In this document: piece after piece, positions 37,901 to 46,119 of the stretch
Position numbering within the stretch: the first letter of the stretch is position 1
How the letters are laid out: every line of letters starts with the position of its first letter
NCBI GenBank assembly: GCA_021229015.1
Contig: CM037783.1
Coordinates: forward strand, 22,453,289 to 22,517,288
DNA from: Solen grandis
Lineage: Eukaryota > Mollusca > Bivalvia > Adapedonta > Solenidae
Length of the DNA: 64,000 nt
Direction: 5' to 3'
The notes under the pieces: generated by a model
What the model was told of the DNA's origin: nothing
Seen by the model: only the letters and a program-made list of their open reading frames with translations
The model's database searches: none
Translations under genes and position numbers: made by a program

Positions 37901-40900
37901 ATGATGTGATGGTCGATGATGGTGTCAGTGATTGATGGGTGTCAGGATGATGTGTCAGATGATTCTGGGTGTCAGGATGATGGTGTCAGGATGATGTGAC
38001 TGGGTGTCAGGATTATGTGACTGGGTGTTAGGATGATGTGACTGGGTGTCAGGATGATGGTGTCAGGATGATGTGACTGGGTGTCAGGATTATGTGACTG
38101 GGTGTCAGGATGATGTGACTGGGTGTCAGGGTGATGGTGTCAGGATGATGTGACTGGGTGTCAGGATTATGTGACTGGGTGTCAGGATGATGTGACTGGG
38201 TGTCAGGATGATGTGACTGGGTGTCAGGATGATGTGACTGGGTGTCAGGATGATGGTGTCAGGATGATGTGACTGGGTCTATGGCTTGATATGACAATGA
38301 GGCAGCATCATGTCTTAATTTGACAAATCCTCAAATGACTATAATGGTGGGAAATACAGTCTAATCCTTGTTTTTTTAAATGCCATGGACCAATGTTTTA
38401 TTTCAAATAAGGCATATGTTTGAATAACCTAAATCAAGACAATGATGGAGATAAGTGCCCACCCCACCCACATTTAAATGCGGTGCATGTAATATATCAC
38501 CAATTTAAGTGGTATTACAGTAAAGGAATGTAAATGAAAACATAAATTGATAATTAATATTTATTTTTCAACTTTTTAGCTCACTAGAGCACAAGTTGCT
38601 CAAGGTGAGCTATTAGGATCACCCTGCGTCCGTCGTCCATCATCGTCCGTCGTCAACAATTTACTTTAAACGTCTCTTCTGAAACCGCTGAACAGGTTTT
38701 GATTAAACTTAGCAGGGATGATCCTTGGATGAACCTTCACAAAAGTCGTTAAAATAAACTTGATCCATGTAGAACTCTGGGTGCCATGGCAACGGAAAGA
38801 AAAAAATATGAACACTTTAAAAATCATCTCCTCTGAAACCGATGGTCAGAATTTAATTTCCTTTGGCAAAAATTGTCACCTCTTGAATGTCTACCATATT
38901 TGCTAAAATAAAGTTAATCCCTTGCAAAATAAGGCCCCTAGGGGGTTGCCTAATTTCCTTATAATTATACTCTATATAGAAAATTCCAAAATTCTTCTGT
39001 GAAACCGAATTTGATTTTATACAGAAAGTAAAAAATATGAAAACTTTAAAAATCATCTCCTCTGAAACTGATGGTCAGAATTTAATTTCATTTGGCGCAA
39101 ATGGTCATCTCATGAATGTCTAACATATTTGCTAAAATAAAGTTGATCCCTTGAAAAATGAGGCCCCTATGGGGTCAGCTAATTTCCTTTTACAGTCAAG
39201 TCTCATTACAGTGACGCTGGTCATTTCCAGGAAAGTTGTCTTTATAATGAAAATGTCGTTCAGGGCCTTTTTACCCTTCTTAACTGTAGCCGGTAAAGGG
39301 CTGCTTCCCCAAGCCAAATAACCACCTTTTTTCCCAAAAAAATAGTCCTCAATTTCCCCACTCTTAAATAAAATTCCCCATTAAGGAGGTAGCTGATCAT
39401 TGAGAAACCTAGAGAACAATATTATGACGCTCATTTAACTCTGTTTAACTCTATTGATTCTTAAACAAAATATTTGATTAGTCTTTATATTTAGTTTCTA
39501 GTATGTCTTGCTGTGCCAAGACCAGTTTATGCTTATATTTATGAATATGGTAAAAAAAAAATCCCTTAATAAGTTGTAAACAAGTGGCTTGCTATTTTCC
39601 CCATAAAAAGGGCTAGGGCGCTTTCCCCAAAATTGGAAAAAAGGCCCTGTCGTTATATTGAAATGAGTAAGATGTCAAACACTTTCAAGAGAGTATAGAC
39701 CATATCTTCTTCACGGTATCTATTTTTAAATACATGTTTTCTATGCACATCATATAATACAGAAAGAATAATCATTTAGACATGTTTAAAAATGTATTTA
39801 CACTTTTAAAACATAAAAAAAATTTAAAAAAAAAAAAATTTAAAAAAAGCATGCACTGTTTTATTAAAATCAAAATGATAATGAAATTTTCACAGCCTGT
39901 ACATGTACACATAGATCTAATTAAAAACTGCGTCATTCTATAGTGAGATTTGTTTTCACTCAATTGAACATCGGATTAATAATCCCCTTGTTTGCCATTT
40001 TTATGCACAAACAGAAAAATCGAATACAAACAATTATTCAGTTCTACATGCCAGTAGGTGGCACTGTTTACAGGTAAACAGCTAAATTTTACTTGTGAAT
40101 TTTCAATGTGTATCAACCAATGTGGCTATTTTAATCAACAACCATTTTCCAAAAATGAAGTTTCAGTAAATGTTGGTCATTTTTTGTTGTTGTTTTATTG
40201 CACATTAAAATATAAACAAAAACAAAGTTTCATTATTTTATGTCGGTGTCAGAATCTGAAAATTCCGTTATAACTGGATTAAAATGTATTGAAAAAGTTT
40301 TGTTCCTGACCAGTTTCTGTCAGTAAGTGAATATTCCATTCTAATGAATGTTGATGTAACAAGACTTGACTGTATACTTTATATAGAAAATTTCAAAATT
40401 CTTTTTCTGTGAAACCAATGGTCAGAATTTGATTTCATTTTGCAAAATGGTTACCTCATGAATGTCTACCATAATTGCTAAAATGGGTTGTGTAGTTTCC
40501 TTACAGAAATGACTTGAATTGTTTTAAATAATATGATGTACTCTGGTGGGCAATCTAGGGCCAAATGGCCCTCTTGTTTATATTTTTTATAATTTAATGG
40601 TTTGATGCTTATTTTGATTGGCCTTCCTTTAGTCAAAAACAGGTATCACACAGGAAACCATTACATACCATTTTTAAAGATGAAGTGGACAAACATTCAG
40701 TCGATTACTAACAAAACTGTAAGCAGCAGAGCTGCACTCTCCAGTCCCTTAACCTTTTACCTCATGAATATTCATGTTAAAATTAATGATTTGATTCATA
40801 TTAATTGATTGATCTTAAAATGGTTTTTGAAATATTGGATTTTTCATTGCCAGGATGAGTGTGTAGAAACTAGCTACAATATTGTATGAGCAAACAGTGG

Positions 40901-41311
40901 AGAAAGACCCTGATCTGGGTCTGCTCTGTTTTTCTATGCATCAAAATAAGTCTATATGAAGTAAAGGGTTAAAATATTGATTTTGTGTATCAAAATATTT
41001 GATCAGTCCTGCCAGTTTTTATATAAAAATAAGCAGGAAAGGGATTTGAAATGGCCAAAATATTCAGAATAATAACAGGGTTAAACTGTATATGTAAAGT
41101 TCATCCATTTATTTTGTTTTTGTGTCACTTTGCTGTTGCTAGATGTCCATCTACCTCTGGCAAGATCCATACAGAAGTCCATGTCACCAGTCTCCGATGC
41201 TCTGTCCTTTAAATCTTGTCAGTTTGACCTTGAACCCGATGACCTTGCAACCGGTGAATATGATAACAGATGTGTAGGTCCACAGGGTCAGGAGGTCAGC
41301 CTTAATGGAAG
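13809..41311 (+). CDS. OSBPL1A: ORP1 long form, N-terminal 562 residues in 15 exons (partial gene)
   Basis: Oxysterol-binding protein-related protein 1, a sterol sensor/transfer protein at late endosome-ER contacts. The joined exons keep frame across every GT/AG intron. The order is: ankyrin repeats at residues 56-88, 89-121 and 184-217 (GWTPLHL, GDTPLHR, GNTPLHV), PH domain about 247-355, a helical linker about 370-480, and an FFAT-like motif VFFDCDD at 496-502 flanked by acidic residues. Domain order, the start (ARRGQ..INCKG) and the linker text (EKNRILQESLHALAVEHRELE) match vertebrate ORP1L. The OSBP-related lipid-binding domain, about the last 450 residues in the family, is not found before 64000. 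The start at 13809 is fixed by an in-frame TGA at 13794 and a strong context (A at -3, G at +4). Introns are full of repeats. Confidence 0.95.
14853..14938 (+). CDS. OSBPL1A: ORP1 exon 2
   Basis: Residues 49-77, GTQKSNRGWTPLHLGAYFGH onward: the main part of ankyrin repeat 1. Acceptor TTTTCAG, donor GAG|GTATGT, ends in phase 0. Confidence 0.95.
16018..16092 (+). CDS. OSBPL1A: ORP1 exon 3
   Basis: Residues 78-102, from HGAKVNEVNN to GDTPLHRAAHTGRL: end of repeat 1 and first helix of ankyrin repeat 2. Acceptor TCTGTCAG, donor TTG|GTTAGT, phase 0. Confidence 0.95.
16331..16442 (+). CDS. OSBPL1A: ORP1 exon 4
   Basis: Residues 103-139, EVAMELLKHGADVSAINAEG and on to IIRLIQ: second helix of repeat 2 and its cap. 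The acceptor is TTTATTGAAG, weakly pyrimidine-rich. The donor is AAG|GTAATA in phase 1. Confidence 0.92.
16655..16740 (+). CDS. OSBPL1A: ORP1 exon 5
   Basis: Residues 140-168, ATEEHEVSLLEEEFMSSVRQ and on to VEEL: the helical segment between repeats 2 and 3, equivalent to the KLEELLLAAAREG stretch of the vertebrate protein. Acceptor TGTTCAG, donor TTG|GTACAT, phase 0. Confidence 0.93.
17047..17191 (+). CDS. OSBPL1A: ORP1 exon 6
   Basis: Residues 169-216: the VSSQRLSVGKCKDSFGNTPL stretch and the rest of ankyrin repeat 3. Acceptor GTGACCAG, donor CAAG|GTAGCT, phase 1. Confidence 0.93.
17675..18637 (+). mobile_element. Hairpin-ended element, 157-bp internal units (intron 6)
   Basis: It begins after a T-run with ATGCCCCCC, followed by a CGGTCGGTCGG patch and about three copies of a unit starting ACCTTGTCCGAGTGATAACT at 17769, 17926, 18083 and 18240, an exact 157-bp period. 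The end has the inverted GGGGGGCAT (18605-18613), a stem-loop ATGTTT-cac-AAACAT (18617-18631), then CTTG before a T-run. A reverse copy lies at 58775-59606. The layout matches Helentron-associated non-autonomous elements. No protein is encoded. Confidence 0.7.
18650..19625. mobile_element. Inverted-repeat (foldback-like) segment in intron 6
   Basis: The block TTGCCTCAGAAA..GCCAATCTTTACAGC (18709-18740), with TCTTTACAGTGAATGCC (18662-18679), reappears in reverse complement at 19560-19610. The arms are ~80-100 bp, imperfect and about 0.85 kb apart. The centre is AT-rich without coding potential. Termini and target duplication were not resolved. Confidence 0.45.
20225..20337 (+). CDS. OSBPL1A: ORP1 exon 7
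   Basis: Residues 217-254, GFLPHEVAKTDQMKQLL to PPPRFEGALIK: the end of the ankyrin block and first strand of the PH domain. Acceptor TACTGTAG, donor AAG|GTTGGT, phase 0. Confidence 0.93.
20720..20790 (+). CDS. OSBPL1A: ORP1 exon 8
   Basis: Residues 255-277, KRFVGANPVWAVLERGVLSF: PH strands 2 and 3. The WxVLE..VLS pattern is kept, but the usual GWRLFW start of the strand is replaced by GANPVW. Acceptor GGTTACAG, donor ACAG|GTAATG, phase 2. Confidence 0.93.
21040..21323 (+). mobile_element. tRNA-derived SINE (intron 8)
   Basis: The head has a pol III A box TGGCCAAGTGGTTAG (21048-21062) and a decayed B box (GGACTTGATCCCC, near 21090-21102). The body ends in a tail resembling common mollusc SINEs (TGACTGAAATACTGCC, then TTTAACCCAATAAACATC). 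It is not a functional tRNA, because the arms do not pair as a cloverleaf. Confidence 0.7.
21803..22000 (+). repeat. 99-bp in-frame tandem duplication in the LINE
   Basis: Two 33-codon units sharing the core VPYRRQRASVSSRDR, with offset 99 between ATATAAGGAT at 21805 and 21904. The duplication preserves frame, so it may predate the decay of the element. Confidence 0.85.
22123..22374 (-). mobile_element. tRNA-derived SINE with 10-bp target duplication
   Basis: Read on the minus strand it starts GGGGGCTGCC, has an A box TGACCGAGCGGTTA and a B box GGTTCGAATCC, then a body and a tail ending GTAAACCCCAATAC. The 10-bp direct repeat GGTTAAGATG flanks it exactly (22113-22122 and 22375-22384). It interrupts the LINE's endonuclease start. 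The pol III boxes are intact, so it is a fairly young copy. Confidence 0.9.
25640..25785 (-). mobile_element. Diverged SINE tail fragment
   Basis: Shares blocks with the 3' half of the SINE at 22123-22374 (GTATTTCARTCATATRGCGACRTCC, then a body containing AAGTCAGCTG and a CTTTTTCA block). The tRNA head is missing. Confidence 0.6.
25792..25997 (+). mobile_element. TA-flanked miniature inverted-repeat element, copy 1
   Basis: Ends CTGTGAAATCAATAATTTT and, inverted, AATGATTTTACAG, flanked by TA (25790-25791, 25998-25999). It is 206 bp long and non-coding. A second copy lies at 50068-50276 in the same orientation. The TA target fits Tc1/mariner/pogo-type transposition. Confidence 0.8.
26550..26590 (-). 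mobile_element. Relic 5' end of a hairpin-ended element
   Basis: The text GATAGCTCACCTTTAACA..GGTGAACTTAAAAAG closely tracks the reverse-oriented 5' ends at 55718, 56788 and 62485 with several substitutions. The rest of the element is not recognisable. Confidence 0.45.
26600..27295. other. Intron 8 remainder; nothing recognised
   Basis: AT-rich intronic sequence without identified elements or exon-like segments. Confidence 0.4.
27296..27359 (+). CDS. OSBPL1A: ORP1 exon 9
   Basis: Residues 278-299, RGDASTGVKRKGMKYLDEAK and IK: variable loop and next strand of PH. It lies after a 6.5-kb intron that carries a LINE and two SINE insertions. Acceptor ACATACAG, donor AAG|GTTTGT, phase 0. Confidence 0.92.
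27836..27970 (+). CDS. OSBPL1A: ORP1 exon 10
   Basis: Residues 300-344, PHETNVNDFIIEYSDGTTHR onward: PH strands 5-7 with a longer insert (GLADLRLGRDPATGE) than vertebrate ORP1. Acceptor TACTTTCAG, donor CAG|GTAATG, phase 0. Confidence 0.94.
28709..30597 (+). mobile_element. Hairpin-ended element, nine ~165-bp internal units (intron 10)
   Basis: 5' end TTTTTAGCTCACCTGAGCAC, where the 5' motif also folds back on GGTGAGCT (28739-28746). A (CGTCCGTG)n patch follows, then about nine units each containing GGCCTAGAGCTTAGATATTT and RTGATAAATGCCCC at ~29091, 29251, 29416, 29580, 29745, 29911, 30076, 30240 and 30402. 3' end: inverted CTCAGGTGAGC (30561-30571), stem-loop GGGCCAT-c-ATGGCCC (30578-30592), then CTTG|TTT. 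Non-coding. A reverse relative lies at 55719-56788. Confidence 0.75.
31349..31465 (+). CDS. OSBPL1A: ORP1 exon 11
   Basis: Residues 345-383, MWLNSLKQHVKYNTHYLHKG onward: the C-terminal PH helix with its tryptophan, then the start of the linker. Acceptor TTTCCTCCAG, donor CAA|GTAAGT, phase 0. Confidence 0.95.
31590..31795 (+). mobile_element. 5' part of another T-run-initiated repeat, split by a transposon
   Basis: Starts TTTTTATACACCGGTCAAATG and runs into a unit with CAAAACTTGGTCACAGTATC. A sister unit (CCAAACTTGGTCACAATGTT) resumes at 33244-33430 after the inserted element. No 3' hairpin end was found. Confidence 0.5.
32013..32142 (+). pseudogene. MADF/SANT-like domain gene remnant, exon A
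   Basis: Reads KVIEIVRENEAIYDVG, then EEKWNSVAKSLQIDGVS, fitting the first two helices of a MADF DNA-binding domain. An ATG at 31987 begins MPRLKSANKLV in another frame and stops, which suggests a frameshift. A possible donor GTACCG follows at 32143. Confidence 0.7.
32605..32726 (+). pseudogene. MADF-like gene remnant, exon B
   Basis: After a T-rich tract ending CATAAG, the frame reads DDIKVCCHTFRDTYLKKKRE, then basic residues, and stops at 32724-32726. FRDTYLKKKRE is like the third helix of MADF domains (WKNLRDxYxRE). The junction with exon A is not in clean frame, so the gene is dead or mis-sensed. Confidence 0.55.
33244..33440 (+). repeat. Resumption of the repeat split by the Harbinger-like element
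   Basis: Units similar to 31660-31795 (AACTTGGTCACA.. and CAGT/CCAG.TTG.AATGTCCCA..) continue here. Confidence 0.5.
33536..33560. repeat. (GAT)n microsatellite
   Basis: Eight tandem GAT units, 28 bases before the exon 12 acceptor. Confidence 0.9.
33588..33675 (+). CDS. OSBPL1A: ORP1 exon 12
   Basis: Residues 384-412, RAQAHQSVLEKQVGQIADYL onward: coiled-coil-like linker. Acceptor TCCCTTCAG, donor CAAG|GTAACA, phase 1. Confidence 0.93.
34617..34723 (+). CDS. OSBPL1A: ORP1 exon 13
   Basis: Residues 413-448, VDYMKVEVELQKTVKYSQNM onward: helical linker, matching the vertebrate segment before its EQEKNKIL stretch. Acceptor ATTCCACAG, donor GAG|GTAGGT, phase 0. Confidence 0.94.
34813..36855 (+). 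mobile_element. Hairpin-ended element with a second copy inserted in it (intron 13)
   Basis: Outer element: 5' TTTTTAGCTCGACTACTC, a GGCGTCGGCGTTGGCG patch, ~190-bp units (GTTAAAGTTTTGCATGCAAG.. ATTATGGCCCC). It is interrupted at 35520 and its tail resumes after 36663, ending with inverted AATAGTCGA, stem-loop CTGTC-ctct-GACAG, then CTCTTGTT at 36855. The tail contains a ~115-bp partial duplication. Non-coding. Confidence 0.7.
35521..36663 (+). mobile_element. Inner hairpin-ended element inserted into a T-run
   Basis: 5' AGCTCAACTATTCGAAGAAT; 3' GAATAGTCGAG (36628-36638), stem-loop CTGTC-ctct-GACAG (36642-36655), then CTCTTG|TT. The outer element reads ATCATTT|TTGACTATTATTATG at its intact duplicate site (36735-36757), and the inner copy sits exactly in that T-run. 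So insertion occurred within T's with at most a two-base duplication. Confidence 0.75.
37468..37642 (+). CDS. OSBPL1A: ORP1 exon 14 with FFAT-like motif
   Basis: Residues 449-506. EKNRILQESLHALAVEHREL is the conserved end of the coiled coil. A serine-containing stretch RHRSVSMND then leads into VFFDCDDDED. The consensus FFAT is EFFDAxE. Here positions 2-4 (FFD) and the acidic position 7 fit, position 5 is Cys and position 1 is Val. It would bind VAP on the ER. Acceptor TATTTTAG, donor TTG|GTATGT, phase 1. Confidence 0.95.
37888..38277. repeat. Minisatellite with 77-bp higher-order repeat (intron 14)
   Basis: Built from 21-bp (GATGTGACTGGGTGTCAGGAT) units, given here as GATGTGACTGGG plus TGTCAGGAT, and a 14-bp short form GATGGTGTCAGGAT. 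The short form recurs at 37979, 38056, 38133 (77 apart) and 38252 (77+42). Exon 14 ends 245 bases upstream. Confidence 0.9.
39193..40372 (+). mobile_element. TA-flanked TIR element (pogo/mariner-like, non-autonomous)
   Basis: Ends CAGTCAAGTCTCATTACA and, inverted, TGTAACAAGACTTGACTG, flanked by TA (39191-39192, 40373-40374). The host reads smoothly across the site, since another host unit at ~38954-38980 has TTTCCTTATAATTATACTC. It has no transposase frame and is itself interrupted at 39261-39649. Confidence 0.8.
39261..39649. mobile_element. Small hAT-like MITE nested in the TA element
   Basis: Ends CAGGGCCTTTTT and its exact inverse AAAAAGGCCCTG, flanked by the 5-bp direct repeat TCGTT (39256-39260, 39650-39654). 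CAGGG ends and a short duplication suggest hAT (some hATs give 5-bp duplications). 389 bp, non-coding. Confidence 0.7.
41143..41311 (+). CDS. OSBPL1A: ORP1 exon 15, last exon recognised
   Basis: Residues 507-562, DVHLPLARSIQKSMSPVSDA to EVSLNG, plus two bases of the next codon (phase 2, donor AAG|GTAAAT). This is low-conservation linker between the FFAT motif and the ORD. Acceptor TTGCTGTTGCTAG. The following coding exon could not be found. Confidence 0.9.
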
Positions 41312-43515
41312 GTAAATCATCATGATTATCATTGTCGTTGTTGCTCATATGCACCATATTCCTGATGTAAAGAAGCTTTATAATAATGACGAGACCAGTC
41401 CAGTCACTGCCTCTGGTAGGACCACCATATATACATATATTCAGGAGAACAATGTACTTGGTAAATTGCTTAGTGATAGTGACAATATGTTTCATTTATT
41501 TTCATGATTGGTATATTTAAATATTTTCTAGAATTTTTATACCCCAAGATACAAAATATATGGGGGCTATATTGGAGTCACAACCGTTGGTCTGTCAGTC
41601 CATCCACCTGTAGACGAGATTTGTCCGCCCTATTTCTCGGCTACCTTTGGTCAGATTTGATGAAAATGTACAAGACTGATAAGTACCAAGCCTAGTTGCA
41701 CTTACTGTTGGCACGTCATGATTTGTTTATTTTTGAATGAGTTATGGCCCTTTGTTATATTTCTCAAGACTGTCTGACATGGTAACAGTAACTGTAACAA
41801 CGAAGAGTCTGGAGGTTTTCATCATCTTAAATGAATAATTGTTGTTTATTCTGTTCTTACCTTTGATAATCGGACGCTAGACTTCTATGCACGTCTTGGT
41901 TGTAAAGAAGCCCTGGTAAAAGAGGAGAGGTATTGTCTCTCTGAAAACAGTGCATTTCAGCTAGCTTTATTTTGTAAAAAGAACACCAGATTGATGTTTA
42001 TTTACACAGGTCATTTTGACATATTTACCATCTTGATAGAGTTTTAAGATATCTGGCCAACTATTGTCAGATGCAATGCTATTCCTTTGATAGCAATGTA
42101 TTAGCCATATAATAGTACAGACTCTGGCATGATGTATTGGACATTCCTTTCAAATATCCAAAATATCGCTGATAAGCCATTTTGGTTTTATCCAGTACTT
42201 TTATACTTTAATGTAGCCTTGCATCCTCTTTAGAACTATACGATGAGATTGATGGTTCTACCAGAAGGGTCCCAGAATTTATTCAAGTCAGTTTGTTTGG
42301 GTTTAATGTCCCACTGCCTGCAGGATATGTAAATGAAGGGGATGGATGAGTATTGGTTGACCGTGTGGTATTACTGAATAACCTGATTCTGATGAAAAAT
42401 ATGGATACACTTGTCAAGATGAGGTTATAGTGTTTTCACATAAATCATGTCATACAGTAATAGAGATGCTGAAATAGAAACTTGTTCCATGTATGAAAAC
42501 TGTGGAAAAACATCGTAATCAGGCCACTTTTGTCATAAGTTATTACAAATTTTGGCCCAATTTGGCTAAATTTTCAGTTAAAATTTGGCATTATTAGATA
42601 TCTTAAAATTAAATATTTTGGTGTTAGATTGAATATTATTTGAATATTGTTTTAAAAGGTAGTTGTTTTCTCTTTATAAACAGCTCTTGTCTTTAAACTT
42701 CATTCTCCATACTTTAAGTTTGTAATATTGATTTGAAATAAAACAACAAGATGAATCTGTTGTAACATGGTGTCAGTAAGGCAGAAAGGCTGCATTGTAA
42801 AGCACCACTTTGTTACAAATACAATTTTAATATTGTATCATCCGAGCAGAGATGACTTGGATTTTCAGTCATTAATCAAGAGTTTTATTCACAATACGTT
42901 TTCTTGAAAATTTGAAAATCCCTTTGTTATGACAAGAAGTCTGAGGTTTGATTGACATTTTTCTTGCCATTTGTGAGTAATAGTAACACGTATCACAGGC
43001 GTGCAGTTGATAATGTAACCCTGAAAAACACATGGCATCTGATCCAGTACTACAACTTATGTAGTTACAAAACTGGCAATGTATCTCTAGAATATTAAAA
43101 TGTAATTTTTACCTACAGACCGTGATCATGTGGGGATTGCAATGTGAAGTTTTTTCAGTACTGCATGGTTATAATATATGTTAGTAGATAATCATTGAAA
43201 GAGGTATAGATCTGGACAACATATTAACAACTAATACCAATATGTACTGCAGGAAAACTTTATGTAAGAATGGGGCCAAGGTCCTTTACATCCATTTTGA
43301 CTGCCTCATACAAATGATATTTAATGCAATATACATGAATTCAGAAATAACTATAAACATACCATTCAAAAACTTCAATGAAAATTTGCTTATCATGAAT
43401 AAATCTTAAGGAGAGCAAAGCTCTATGGTAAGAGAGTACAAGTGCTATTTTTATTCCACTACTACATTGCTAGTTTAGGCTTCCCCTTACTGTAGTCAAC
43501 TGATTGTACTGTGTA
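41312..43515. other. Non-coding after exon 15; faint repeat pieces
   Basis: At 41525-41780 a T-run followed by ATACCCCAAGATAC..GTATGGGGG-like text resembles the 5' end of another hairpin-ended family, without its 3' end. At 42530-42695 the text ATTTTGGCCCAATTTGGC to AACAGCTCTTGTC resembles a decayed 3' end of the family at 34813. No ORP1 exon was recognised. Confidence 0.4.
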
Positions 43516-43517
43516 TA

Positions 43518-43699
43518 CAGTCAAACCTGTCTTAAGTGGCCAATCAAATGAACAAGAGAAAGTGACTGCTTAACAGAGGTGGTCGCTAAATAAAGGTTAA
43601 AATATAACAAAATGCTATTTGAGTAATATTGAAACTGGCTACAAAATACAGATTGACCACTTAATGCAGATAGCTGTTAATTCAAGTTCAACCCTGCAG
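43518..43699 (+). mobile_element. TA-flanked MITE with TTAAGTGG inverted repeats
   Basis: Starts TA|CAGTCAAACCTGTC, with inner inverted repeats TTAAGTGGCCAATC (43533-43546) and GATTGACCACTTAA (43651-43664), and ends GCAG|TA. About 182 bp. The outer termini are diverged. Confidence 0.5.
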
Positions 43700-43701
43700 T
43701 A

Positions 43702-44267
43702 GGCCCTGTTAAAAGTGAAAATGCTACAAAATGTAGCAGGACTAAACCAGTGTATGGACCTCACCATTATAACTCACCAAATCCACACCGCCAAACCCCT
43801 GGTCAGTAGAAAATCTGTCACCATAACTAACAGCTCTCTTGCCTGTCACATGATGAAATACCTTTGTAGAACACCAAACCTTCAAACTTCCTAAATGTGA
43901 TGTGTAAATATTTGTGCTTGTATCCATGTGTTAAGACGAAAGAAATAAAGTACATTGTATAACAATAATCCATCAATTCCCACACTCCTAAATTAAAACC
44001 TGTTCATTATAATTATTTATTGACTGAAACAATTGTCTATTTTCTGTTATGATACTTTATAAATTCTCCACATTGTACACTATTGTACTTGGATGAAAAT
44101 AGTTATGTTCAGTTCTGTTCTGATCAAAATCACAAAGTACCCCCCTCATCGTGTCTTCCTTTTAATTTCCGTAAGGTGCGACACAGGGGTAAATTTAGGG
44201 TACACTGCACTACCTGAACTTAATGAGAATCAGCTTGTATGTGTAACCATTTTGTTATTAACTTCCA
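43702..44267. other. No gene seen
   Basis: AT-rich. Small open frames lack recognisable domains. Confidence 0.4.
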
Positions 44268-45079
44268 TTTTTAGCTCTTCATGCTCAGGTGAGGTATTGT
44301 GATCAGTCTTTGTCTGGTGTCTATCTTGCGTCGTCAACTTTTGCCTATGACATCTCCTAAACCGCCGAGAAGATTTTGATGAAATTTTACAGAAATATTC
44401 CTTAGGTGATACTAAGCAAAAATAGCTAAAATTGTTCCGATCTGCCAACCAAGATGGCCGCCAGAGCTAAAAATATAAAAATCTTTAAACGACATCTCCT
44501 CCTAAACTGCTAAGCTGCACAAAAATAGCTAATATCTCCAGTCCACCAACTAAGATGGCCACCAGAGCTAAATATAGAATAATCTTTAAACTACATCTCT
44601 TCCTTAACCGCTGAGCAGATTTGATGGAATTTTACAGGAATGATCCTAGCTAAAATTCGTCTGCCTACCAAGATGGCTGCCAGAGCTAAAAATAGAAAAA
44701 TCTTTAAACGACATCTCCTCCTAAACTGCTAAGCGGATTTTAATGACATTCAATAGGAATGATCATTGGGTGATACTGCACAAAAATAGCTAATATCTCC
44801 AGTTCACCAGCCAAGATGGCCACCAGAGCTAAATATAGAATAATCTTTAAACTACATCTCCTAAACCACTGAGCAGATATAGATGAAATTTTGCAGGAAT
44901 GATCCTAGGTGGTACCGAGCAAAAATAGCTAAAATTGTTTAGGTCTGCCTATCAAGATGGCCACCAGAACTAAAAATTTATAAAATTTAAATTACTACGT
45001 ATTTTTTTTCCTTACTTAAGCATTTTCTCTCTAGCAGTTGAATTAAGGTGAGCGATTTAGGGCCATCATGGTGCTCTTG
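44268..45079 (+). mobile_element. Hairpin-ended element, ~190-bp units, diverged
   Basis: 5' TTTTTAGCTCTTCATGCTCAGGTGAGG; units with AAGATGGCCGCCAGAGCTAA and ACATCTCCTCCTAAACYGCT at ~44450, 44550, 44670 and 44815; 3' GGTGAGCGATTTAGGGCCATCATGG.., ending GCTCTTG|TTT. The 3' stem is decayed. AAGATGGC motifs inside look like YY1 sites but recur with the repeat. Confidence 0.6.
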
Positions 45080-45136
45080 TTTCCTCTAAATTCCACTTTT
45101 CTTTATGACTTCCTTTCCCCACTCCAACCATCCTTA

Positions 45137-46031
45137 TTTTTAGCTCACCTGAGCATAGCTCAGGGTGAGCTTTTGGGATACTTGATTGTCCGTCGTCCGT
45201 CAACAATTTGATGTTTACACACTAGAGGCCACAATTTTGATCCAATCTTCCTCAAACTTGGTCAGAATGTTTGTCTTGATGATATCTTGAACCCTTTCGA
45301 AAATGGGTCAGGTTGGATCAAAAAGTAGGTCAGTAGGTCAAATCTTAGAAAAATCTTGTGTACACACTAGAGGCCACAATTTTGATCCAATCTTCCTAAA
45401 CTTGGTCAGATGTTTGTCTTGATATTTGAACCATTGAAAATGGGTGGGGCTGGACAGAAAAGTAGGTCAGTAGGTCAAATCTTAGAAAAATCTTGTTTAT
45501 ACTCTGAGGGCCACAATTTTGGTCCAATCTTCCTCAAACTTGGTCAGAATGTTTGTCTGGTGGTGGACAAAAAGTAGGTCAGTAGGTCAAATCTTAGAAA
45601 AATCTTTTTAACCTGAGCCACAATTTTGTCCAATCTTCCTCAAACTTGGTCAGAATGTTTGTCTTGATGATATCTTGAACCCTTTCGAAAATGGGTCAGG
45701 TTGGATCAAAAAGTAGGTCAGTAGGTCAAATCTTAGAAAAATCTTGTTTACACACTAAAACTTGGTCAGATTGTTTGTCATAAAAGGGGGGGAAAAGGTC
45801 AGTAGGTCAAATCTTAGAAAAATCTTGTTTATACTCTGAGGGCAACATTTTTGGTCCAATCATCCTCAAACTTTGACAGAATGTTTGTCATGATGATATT
45901 TTTGTGGATGGGGTAGAAAATTCCTGAACATTGTTTCACCTCATCATCTTAATTCTAAAGCAATCTGTTTTGTACAGGCAATGAATGATACTTTTCTCAG
46001 GTGAGCGATCTAGGGCCATCTTGGCCCTCTT
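45137..46031 (+). mobile_element. Hairpin-ended element, ~145-bp units
   Basis: 5' TTTTTAGCTCACCTGAGCAT with fold-back GGTGAGCT, a GTCCGTCGTCCGTCAAC patch, about five units (CACAATTTTGATCCAATCTT.., AAAAGTAGGTCAGTAGGTCA) with internal deletions. 3' inverted CTCAGGTGAGC (45998-46008), stem-loop GGGCCA-tct-TGGCCC (46013-46027), then TCTTG|TTT. Related in reverse to 61763-62485. Confidence 0.7.
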
Positions 46032-46119
46032 GTTTACCTAGGTAAAATATACTCCATCTTTTCAAACCCAATTACTTTAACTTGCTTTTCTAATATATTG
46101 TATTAACATGTATTGACTT

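Larger units (their letters stand above)
38573..40576 (+). mobile_element. Hairpin-ended element hosting nested insertions (intron 14)
   Basis: 5' TTTTTAGCTCACTAGAGCAC with fold-back GGTGAGCT, a CGTCCGTCGTC patch, diverged units (CCTCTGAAACCGATGGTCAG.., AAAATAAAGTTGATCCCTTG..), 3' inverted CTCTGGTGGGC (40541-40551), stem-loop GGGCCA-aa-TGGCCC (40558-40571), then CTTG|TTT. It is interrupted by the element at 39193-40372. The reverse element at 55080-55718 is of the same family. Confidence 0.7.

Noticed and set aside
44440..44830. YY1-type promoter sites (AAGATGGCCGCC)
   Set aside because: They recur in each unit of a repeat element and have no nearby transcript start.
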